A DNA stretch of 64,000 bases. Origin: Sphaerisporangium cinnabarinum. GTDB taxonomy: Bacteria; Actinomycetota; Actinomycetes; Actinomycetales; Cellulomonadaceae. Shown here piece by piece: positions 57,547 to 64,000 of this stretch. The DNA is taken from the NCBI GenBank assembly GCA_003052455.1, contig QAPD01000006.1, positions 39,992 to 103,991 on the forward strand, read 5' to 3'. The translations under genes and the position numbers were made by a program. The notes beneath the pieces are model-generated. The model was not told the origin of the DNA, did not search any database, and saw nothing but the letters and a program-made list of their open reading frames with translations. How positions within the stretch are numbered: position 1 is the first letter of the stretch; each line of letters begins with the position of its first letter.

Positions 57547-58467
57547 GTGCCTCGTTCTCCGTTGACCCTCGCCGCGCTCGCGACCGCCGCCGTGCCCGGC
57601 CTGGACGCCCGCAGCGCACGGCCCGTCGAGGACCCGGGCGACTACGACACCGCCGTCGTCACCGACGCCGACGGCACCCGCTGGACCGTGCGCGCACCCC
57701 GCAGCCTCCAGGCCGGCGCCGCGCTCGAGGCCGAGGCGGAGCTGCTGGGCTCGCTGCAGCACTACGCCGAGTCGGGGGTGCTGTCGTTCGCCGTGCCGCG
57801 CGTGAGCGGCACCGCGCTCCTCCCGGAGGGCGGGCGCGCCGTCGTGCACCCGGCGCTCGAGGGCGAGCCGCTCGACGTCGACGGCCTGCGGCCCGGACCG
57901 GGCCTCGCGGCCGACCTGGGCCGCGTGCTCGCGTCGGTCCACGAGCTGCCGCGCACGATCGTCGACGACGCCGGCCTGCCGGGCTACGAGGTCGAGGAGT
58001 ACCGCGCGCGCCGCATGGCGGAGCTCGACGAGGCCGCGGCCACGGGCAAGGTGCCGCCGACGCTCCTGCGCCGCTGGGAGACCGCGCTCGAGGACGTCTC
58101 GCTGTGGCGGTTCCAGCCGGTCGTCGTGCACGGCGACCTCGGCCCGGAGCAGGTGCTCGTCGCCCGCGGGCGCGTCGTCGCCGTGACGGACTGGGCGGGC
58201 GCGCGCGTCGCGGACCCCGCGGACGACCTCGCGTGGCTGCTGGTCTCGGCGCCACCCGAGGTCGTCGACTCGATCATGGAGGCGTACCAGCTGCGCCGCA
58301 CCGAGCTCACGGACAAGCACCTGCTGGACCGCGCGCTCCTCGTCGGCGAGCTCGCGCTCGCGCGCTGGCTGCTGCACGGCGTGCGCAACGGCCTCGACGA
58401 CGTGGTCGCCGACGCGCTCGACATGCTCGCCGACCTCGACGAGGCGACGCAGGACGCCGACGACTGA
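57547..58467 (+). CDS. APH-like phosphotransferase (macrolide 2'-phosphotransferase-related)
   Basis: 306 aa. Aminoglycoside/macrolide phosphotransferase fold: N-terminal lobe, then VVHGDLGPEQVLV (His195, Asp197; the usual Asn is Gln202) and VTDWAGARVADPADDLAW with Asp215 for Mg2+. Mph-type enzymes also lack the Asn and have His there. GTG 57547 follows TACCGT by six bases, leaderless. Conserved between nudC and adnB in related genomes, so housekeeping use is as likely as resistance, although the neighbour WhiB7 controls resistance genes. Confidence 0.75.
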   Translation: MPRSPLTLAALATAAVPGLDARSARPVEDPGDYDTAVVTDADGTRWTVRAPRSLQAGAALEAEAELLGSLQHYAESGVLSFAVPRVSGTALLPEGGRAVVHPALEGEPLDVDGLRPGPGLAADLGRVLASVHELPRTIVDDAGLPGYEVEEYRARRMAELDEAAATGKVPPTLLRRWETALEDVSLWRFQPVVVHGDLGPEQVLVARGRVVAVTDWAGARVADPADDLAWLLVSAPPEVVDSIMEAYQLRRTELTDKHLLDRALLVGELALARWLLHGVRNGLDDVVADALDMLADLDEATQDADD

Positions 58468-58479
58468 CGTCCCGCCGGC

Positions 58480-61400
58480 TCAGTCGGCGACCAGCAGCGC
58501 CTCGATCTCGGCCTCGCCCAGCAGGCGGCGCGGACGCACGGTCTCGTCGGACGCGACGTAGTAGAACGCGGCGTTCACCTTCTCGAGCGGCACCCCCGTC
58601 CAGCGCGACCACGCGAGCCGGTAGACGGCGAGCTGCACCTCGCGCACGCTGCGCGCCTCCGGGTCCGACGGCGCGCGCCCCGTCTTCCAGTCGACGACCA
58701 CGACGGCGTCGCGCGCCCCGCCCGCGTGCTCGGGGAGCTCGGGGAACACGGCGTCGATGCGCGACCGCAGGACCGTCGACCCGACGGGCGTCTCGACGTC
58801 GACCTCGACCGCGACGGGCGTGCGCGTCGCCCACTCCGAGGCCAGGAACGTCCGCTGGAGCGTCTCGAGGTCGGCGTCGGGGTCGAGGTCGTCGTCGTCC
58901 GCCCCGGGGAGGTCCTCGACGTCGAGCAGGGACGACGTCGTGAAGTAACGCTCGGCCCACAGGTGGAACCGGGTGCCCCGGCGCGCGTGGACCGTGGGCT
59001 CCACCGGGACCGGGCGCCGCAGGTGGAGCGCGTACTCGTCGCGGTCCGCCGCGAGCCGCACGAGGCTCGACGCCGAGACGTGCGCCGGCAGCTCGACCTC
59101 CCGGCCCGAGCGCTCGGCACGCTCCGCGAGCAGGACGCGTGCGAGCGCCACGAGGTCGCGACCCTCGGCGTCGACGAGGACTCCCGAGGGCGCCGTGAGC
59201 CCGGCGGGGCCGCTCGCGTCGTCGGCGATCCCCCGACCTCGCGCGGCGTCGGGCACCTCTGCCCCGACCGACGCGGCGCGCTCCCCCGCGGCCCGCTCGA
59301 CCGCCGCACGCTCGACCGCCGCGCGTCCGACGGCCGCCGCGGTGTCCCGCAGGACGGACCGCGCCGACCCGCCGGGAGCGTCGTCGGGCACGGGCCACGT
59401 CCCGGTCACCTCGACGTCCTCGAGCGGGTTGGAGTCGTCGGGACCGGGCGGGGCCGACCACCCGTCGGCCGTCACGACCCCCGCCTCCACGAGCTCGACG
59501 AGGAACGGCGACAGCGCGCGCGGGCGGGACCCCGTCTGCCACCAGGACGCCGTGAGGTACAGCTCGCGGCGCGCCCGCGTGAAGGCCACGTAGGCGAGCC
59601 GTCGCTCCTCGGCGAGCTGGTGCTCGCCGCTCGCCGCGCGGAACTCGTCGCGCCGCGCGACGAGCTCCTTCGTGTCCGCCGCGAGGTCGAAGCGGAACTC
59701 GGGCAGGTCGGCGGCGTCGCCGCGCAGCGGGTACGGGAGCTGGCTCACGTCGGTGAGCCAGCCGCTGTCCGCGCGCACGCCCGACGACGACTGGGCCGTC
59801 GTGGGGAACACGCCGTCCACGAGCCCGGGCACGACGACGACGTCCCACTCGAGGCCCTTCGCGGCGTGCGCGGTGATGACCTGCACCGCGTCCGGGTCGG
59901 GTTCCCGCACGGGCAGGTCGAGGCCGTTCTCCCGCGTCGAGGCGACCCCGAGCCACGCGAGGAACGCCCCGAGCGTCACGACGTCCGCCGTCTGCGTGAA
60001 CGTCGCGGCGACGTCGCGGAACGCGTCGAGGTGCTCGCGGGCCCGGTCGCTCACGGCCTCCGGGTCGACGAGCCGCCGCGACGCGAGCAGCGCCTCGTTC
60101 GTCACGGCCTCGACGTCGAGGCCGAGGGCCCGCTCCGCCTCGACGACGAGCTCGGGGAGCGACAGGTAGGTGAGCCCGCGCAGCGCGCGCAGGGTCCGCG
60201 AGAGCGCCGAGAGCCGTGCGTGACCCTGGGCGGAGAGCGTGCGCCCGTCCGCGGCGGGCTCGCCCGGGTCCGGCAGGTCGTCGAGCGCGTCGACGATCGA
60301 GCGGTGGTCGGCGACGTCCCCCTCGACCACCACGAGCCCGGAGTCGGCGTCCTCCGCGGCGGGCGCGCGGCGGCGCGAGCCGAGCGCGCCCTCGAGCCGG
60401 GCGAGGTCGGCCGCACGGCTCCCGAGGGCGTGCAGGTCGGCGGCGCCGAGGTTGAGCCGCGGGCCGGTGAGGAGACGCACGAGCGCGTCGCCGCGCGAGG
60501 GGTCGTGCACGGCCTCGAGCAGAGCGACGACGTCGACGACCTCGGGCGTCGTGAGCAGCCCGCCGAGGCCGACGACCTCCACGGGCAGCCCGCGCCGCCG
60601 CAGCGCGACCTCGACCGCCGCGAACTGGCTGCGCTTGCGGCACAGCACGGCCGCGGTGACGCGTCCCCCGGGCGCGCTCGCCGGGCGCCAGCGCGCGGCG
60701 ACGCGCTCGGCGACGGCCGCGGCCTCCTCCTCGGCGGTCGCCGCCACGTGCGCAGCCACCGCGCCCGGGCCCGCGTCAGGGCGCAGCGCGAGCGGCGGCA
60801 CCTCGACCCGGTCGCCCCGCCCACCCGCGACGGCACCGCGCAGCGGGCCGGCGGTGACGTTCGCCGCCGCGAGGACGGCGGCGTCGTTGCGCCACGACGT
60901 CGAGAGGAAGCGCACGGCCGAGCGGTCGCCCCCCGCGCGCGGGAAGCGGTCGGGGAACCGCGCGAGGCCGCCCGCGCTCGCGCCGCGCCACCCGTAGATC
61001 GACTGGTGCGGGTCGCCCACGGCGGTCACGGGGTGCCCGCCGCCGAACAGCCCCGCGAGGAGCTCGACCTGCGCGTGCGACGTGTCCTGGTACTCGTCGA
61101 GGAGCACGACGCGGAACCGGGCCCGCTCGGTCTCCCCCACGACCGGCACCTCGCGCGCGAGCCGCGCCGCGAGCGCCACCTGGTCGCCGAAGTCGAGGGA
61201 GTCGGTCGCGCGCTTGCGGCGGCGGTACTCCGCGACGACGTCGAGCAGCCGGACCCGTTCCGCGACGTCGCCGACGAGCTTCTCGACCTCCTTCGTCCGG
61301 CCCCTCTGCCGCGGCCCGAGCGGGAGCGCGTCGAGCTGCTCGACGATCTCGGCCAGGCGGTCCCGCGCCTCGGCGGGGTCGAGGAGGTGCTCGCCGAGCG

Positions 61401-62052
61401 CGCCGGAGAGCCCGAGCACCGCCGCGACGACCGTGCTCAGGGCGCGGTCGGTGCCCAGGTCGTCGTCCCAGGACTCCACGACCTCCGACGCGAGCTGCCA
61501 CTGCTGCGCCTCGCCGAGCAGGCGGGCCCCCGGCTCGACGCCGACGCGCAGCCCGTGGTCGCCGACGAGCGACGCGGCGTACGCGTTGTACGTCGCGACG
61601 GTCGGCCGGTCGAGCAGCGAGAGCGCCGAGGCCGCGCCGCCCCGGGCGCGCGCGAGCTGGGCGAGCCGCACCTGGACGCGCTCCGCGAGCTCACCCGCGG
61701 CCTTGCGCGTGAACGTGAGGCCCAGCACCGCGTCCGGGGGGACGAGCTCGTTCGCGATGAGCCAGACGACGCGCGCCGCCATCGTCTCCGTCTTGCCCGA
61801 GCCGGCCCCGGCGACGACGAGCGTCGGCTCGAGCGGCGCCTCGATCACCTCGACCTGCTCCGGGGTCGGGCGGGGACGTCCGAGGAGGTCGGCGATCCGG
61901 GTCGCGGAGAGCGTCGGCCGTGGCGGCTCCGCCGCCCGGTGCTCGTCGCCCCGCGCGTCCCCGCTCTCGACCGGGAGCCCGTCGGCCGCGACCAGACGCA
62001 CCGTCGGCGCGCTCGCGCCCGCCTCCGGGAGCTCGAACAGCTCGCTGCTCAC
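58480..62052 (-). CDS. adnB: AdnB helicase-nuclease subunit
   Basis: 1190 aa from GTG 62052. UvrD/RecB-like helicase: Walker A VVAGAGSGKTET, VVLLDEYQDTSHAQ, GDPHQSIYGWRGA, SWRNDAAVLAAA, ITAHAAKGLEWDVVVVPGLVDG, RLAYVAFTRARREL. C-terminal RecB-type nuclease: VVVVDWKTGR with Asp1121 and Lys1123, then VQLAVYRLAW. An Ala/Glu-rich insert lies at about 900-930. AdnAB resects DNA double-strand breaks in actinobacteria. GTGA overlap with the adnA stop. Confidence 0.93.
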   Translation of the reverse strand: MSSELFELPEAGASAPTVRLVAADGLPVESGDARGDEHRAAEPPRPTLSATRIADLLGRPRPTPEQVEVIEAPLEPTLVVAGAGSGKTETMAARVVWLIANELVPPDAVLGLTFTRKAAGELAERVQVRLAQLARARGGAASALSLLDRPTVATYNAYAASLVGDHGLRVGVEPGARLLGEAQQWQLASEVVESWDDDLGTDRALSTVVAAVLGLSGALGEHLLDPAEARDRLAEIVEQLDALPLGPRQRGRTKEVEKLVGDVAERVRLLDVVAEYRRRKRATDSLDFGDQVALAARLAREVPVVGETERARFRVVLLDEYQDTSHAQVELLAGLFGGGHPVTAVGDPHQSIYGWRGASAGGLARFPDRFPRAGGDRSAVRFLSTSWRNDAAVLAAANVTAGPLRGAVAGGRGDRVEVPPLALRPDAGPGAVAAHVAATAEEEAAAVAERVAARWRPASAPGGRVTAAVLCRKRSQFAAVEVALRRRGLPVEVVGLGGLLTTPEVVDVVALLEAVHDPSRGDALVRLLTGPRLNLGAADLHALGSRAADLARLEGALGSRRRAPAAEDADSGLVVVEGDVADHRSIVDALDDLPDPGEPAADGRTLSAQGHARLSALSRTLRALRGLTYLSLPELVVEAERALGLDVEAVTNEALLASRRLVDPEAVSDRAREHLDAFRDVAATFTQTADVVTLGAFLAWLGVASTRENGLDLPVREPDPDAVQVITAHAAKGLEWDVVVVPGLVDGVFPTTAQSSSGVRADSGWLTDVSQLPYPLRGDAADLPEFRFDLAADTKELVARRDEFRAASGEHQLAEERRLAYVAFTRARRELYLTASWWQTGSRPRALSPFLVELVEAGVVTADGWSAPPGPDDSNPLEDVEVTGTWPVPDDAPGGSARSVLRDTAAAVGRAAVERAAVERAAGERAASVGAEVPDAARGRGIADDASGPAGLTAPSGVLVDAEGRDLVALARVLLAERAERSGREVELPAHVSASSLVRLAADRDEYALHLRRPVPVEPTVHARRGTRFHLWAERYFTTSSLLDVEDLPGADDDDLDPDADLETLQRTFLASEWATRTPVAVEVDVETPVGSTVLRSRIDAVFPELPEHAGGARDAVVVVDWKTGRAPSDPEARSVREVQLAVYRLAWSRWTGVPLEKVNAAFYYVASDETVRPRRLLGEAEIEALLVAD

Positions 62053-64000
62053 GCCACCACCCTCCTGCCCTCGGGCTGCACCGGGCACGCCCGGCGCACG
62101 GGGCACATCTCGCACAGCCCGTTCTGGCGGGCGGTGAACGTCGCCGCCGACATGGTGCCGGCGGCCTCCTCGACGAGGTCGCGCGCCCAGCTCGACCCGT
62201 CGGGCTCCGGCTCGAGCGCGGGCTGCGCCACGACGGCCGGGCCCACGTGGGTGCTCCCGACGTACACGAGCTGCGCGCCCGCGCTGCGCGTGCCCTCCGG
62301 CACGTCGAGCGCGCCCGCCTCGACCGCGAGCTGGTAGGCCCCGAGCTGGGGGTGCTCCGTGCCCTCCGCCTTCGTCGCGGTGCGCCGACCGGTCTTGAGG
62401 TCGACGACGCGGACCTTGCCGTCCCCCGCCGCCTCGACGCGGTCGATCGTGCCGCGCAGCCGGGCGCGGCCGACGGTGACGTCGAACGACGGCTCGACGA
62501 GGAGCGGCTCGCCCGCCTGCGCGACGTAGGCCGCGAGCTTCTCGACCATGCGCTCGGCGCGGCGACGGAGCTGGCGCGCGGGCCAGCCGTCGGGCAGCGC
62601 GAGCTCCGCCCACCGGCGGTCGAGCTCCGCGCGCAGCTCGGTGAGCGACCCGGACGGGTGGCTCTCGGCGATGGAGTGGACGAGCGTGCCGAGGCTCTGG
62701 TGCGTCGCGTCGGGCGCCGTCCCGCCGGCCGCCTCGAGCGACCAGCGCAGCGGGCACGTCGAGACCGTCTCGACCTTCGACGGCGACACGGTGACCGTCT
62801 CCTCCGCGCCGCGCAGCGGTGCCGTGCTCGACACCCCCGCGACGCCGTACCACGTCTCCGGGCGGGCCTCCGCGACGCCGAGCGCCCCGAGGTCCGCCAG
62901 GAGCGTCGCCGCCGCGACCGCGCGCTCGTCCGGCCCGGGGTCCCCGGCCCCGCCTGCCTCGCGCGCCGCCGTCTCGACGAGGACGCCACGGGCCGCGGCG
63001 ACCAGCCCGCGCAGGTCGAGCGGGGCACCGACGCGCACGTGCCGCCGCTCGGCGGTCTCGACCGGCCCGTCCTGCGGACCACCCCGCCCGCCGGGGCCGC
63101 CGGGACCGTCGGCGCCGTCCGGACCGTCCGTGCCCCCGGGACCCTCGGGTGCCGGCGGCGGCACGACGAGGTCGCAGAACACCGACGGCGCCTCCTCGGC
63201 GTCCTGCACGGCCGTCACGACGAGGCGACGCGTCGCGCGCGACGTCGCGACGACGAACGCCCGCAGCTCGTCCGCGAGCACCTGGGCGCGCGCCTGCGAG
63301 CCGACCCCGTGCGCGTCCTGCGCGCGGCCCGCGAGGAGCTCGACGAGCGCCTGCGAGCCGAGCAGCGAGTCGCGCAGGCGGAGGTCGGGCCACACGCCGT
63401 CCTGGACGCCCGCCACCACGACGACGTCCCACTCGCGCCCGGCAGCACCGGCGGGGGTGAGCGCCGCCACGGCGTCGGCCCCGCTCGCGCTCGCCGCGAG
63501 CGAGTCGGCGGGCAGGTCCTGCGAGGCGAGGTAGTCGACGAACGCCCCGGCGGGCGCGCCCGGCATGCGGTCGACGAACGTCTCCGCGGCGCGGAACAGC
63601 GCGAGCACCGCGTCGAGGTCGCGGTCCGCGCGCGCTCCGGCGGGACCGCCGTCGAGCGCCGCCGACCGCCACCGCTCCGCGAGACCGGTCGCGGCCCACA
63701 CCGCCCACAGCACCGTCTGCGCGGTCGCGCCGGGCTCGGCGGCCGCCGCGCGTCCCGCGGCGAGAGCGCGCGCGACCGCCACCGGCACCCCGCGCACCCG
63801 AGGCGGCAGCCGCCGCGCCGCGCGCCCGGTCGACGGCGCCGCTCGACGAGCAGCGCGCCGGACGAGCGCCCGCCCCCCCCCTCGAGCTCCTCGGCCCGCC
63901 CCGCCCGCCCCCGCCCACCCCGCGCGACGCCGTCGCGCCCGCCGCCGGGCGACCGGACACGCGCAGCCGCCGCGAACGGGCACGGGCCCCCGGGCTCCTC
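62049..64000 (-). CDS. adnA: AdnA helicase-nuclease subunit, N-terminal part outside window, apparent frameshift near 63,841
   Basis: The C-terminal ~645 residues are intact in one frame: VVVAGVQDGVWPDLRLRDSL, VATSRATRRLVVTAVQDAEE, CPLRWSLEAAGGT, VVDLKTGRR (nuclease Asp and Lys), then CEMCPVRRACPV, a cysteine set as in AddB-type Fe-S nucleases. Upstream of about 63,841 this frame turns into unlikely Arg/Ala-rich text, while another frame reads RSPGGGRDGVARGG and RAEELEGGGGRSSGALLVE, family-like. Adding one G after the GAG at 63842-63844 joins the frames (LLVEAAPSTGRAARR). The gene runs off the right edge. Confidence 0.85.
   Translation of the reverse strand, partial: GARGPVPVRGGCACPVARRRARRRRAGWAGAGGAGRGARGGGRALVRRAARRAAPSTGRAARRLPPRVRGVPVAVARALAAGRAAAAEPGATAQTVLWAVWAATGLAERWRSAALDGGPAGARADRDLDAVLALFRAAETFVDRMPGAPAGAFVDYLASQDLPADSLAASASGADAVAALTPAGAAGREWDVVVVAGVQDGVWPDLRLRDSLLGSQALVELLAGRAQDAHGVGSQARAQVLADELRAFVVATSRATRRLVVTAVQDAEEAPSVFCDLVVPPPAPEGPGGTDGPDGADGPGGPGGRGGPQDGPVETAERRHVRVGAPLDLRGLVAAARGVLVETAAREAGGAGDPGPDERAVAAATLLADLGALGVAEARPETWYGVAGVSSTAPLRGAEETVTVSPSKVETVSTCPLRWSLEAAGGTAPDATHQSLGTLVHSIAESHPSGSLTELRAELDRRWAELALPDGWPARQLRRRAERMVEKLAAYVAQAGEPLLVEPSFDVTVGRARLRGTIDRVEAAGDGKVRVVDLKTGRRTATKAEGTEHPQLGAYQLAVEAGALDVPEGTRSAGAQLVYVGSTHVGPAVVAQPALEPEPDGSSWARDLVEEAAGTMSAATFTARQNGLCEMCPVRRACPVQPEGRRVVA

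Noticed and set aside
58480..63960. 1826-codon continuous minus-strand frame joining adnB with upstream sequence
   Set aside because: Only the part from 62052 is adnB; the upstream part is an out-of-frame shadow of adnA. The GTGA overlap marks two genes.

Overview
The window is chromosomal DNA from a very GC-rich actinobacterium. The mix of genes points to Micrococcales, in the Cellulomonas / Cellulosimicrobium / Isoptericola neighbourhood: a WhiB-family regulator, a mycoredoxin, AdnAB, a UPF0182 protein, an actinobacterial zinc-dependent metalloprotease, many GTG starts and many probably leaderless mRNAs. The genus is inferred from gene content only. I found no insertion sequence, prophage, CRISPR array or rRNA operon. 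Base composition is uniform and the region reads as ordinary core and metabolic chromosome.

Layout. 1-8.6 kb: a GAF regulator (cut by the left edge), a LysR regulator divergent from a 2,2-dialkylglycine decarboxylase gene, a methyltransferase, a thiosulfate sulfurtransferase, SufE, a BASS-type transporter, an SDR and small proteins. 8.6-11.3 kb: KDG kinase and KDPG aldolase divergent from an IclR regulator, with a clear operator between them. 11.4-13.2 kb: a UspA protein, then the redox pair qorB/qorR with an operator. 13.2-15.5 kb: a two-gene SPFH plus zinc-ribbon membrane cassette. 15.7-27.9 kb: a purine-catabolism and molybdenum-cofactor island (mocA-like, fused xanthine dehydrogenase, its FAD subunit, xdhC, moaA, moaE, moeA, an AzgA-type purine permease, guanine deaminase). 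The two purine promoter regions share a GGAA-N6-TTCC dyad. 28.3-41.5 kb: nhaA, a DsbA-like protein, a DUF2235 hydrolase, a VanY-like peptidase, acylphosphatase, a DUF255 protein, a Ser/Thr kinase, a hemerythrin and a polar amino-acid ABC importer. 41.7 kb: an initiator tRNA-Met with promoter and terminator.

43-64 kb matches, in content and largely in order, the mycobacterial block around Rv3193c-Rv3202c: UPF0182 protein, PPA1309 family, YlbL-like PDZ/Lon protease, zinc-dependent metalloprotease, YgjP-like metallopeptidase, ThiF-like protein, whiB7, uvrD2, mycoredoxin, nudC, an APH-like kinase, adnB and adnA. It couples DNA-break processing with antibiotic and redox stress. whiB7 has a ~400-nt leader with an SD-preceded 51-codon upstream ORF followed by a terminator-like hairpin, the architecture of antibiotic-responsive attenuation.

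Two places look frameshifted: adnA at about 63,841, where adding one G restores the frame, and possibly the 5' end of the Ser/Thr kinase gene at about 35,8xx.
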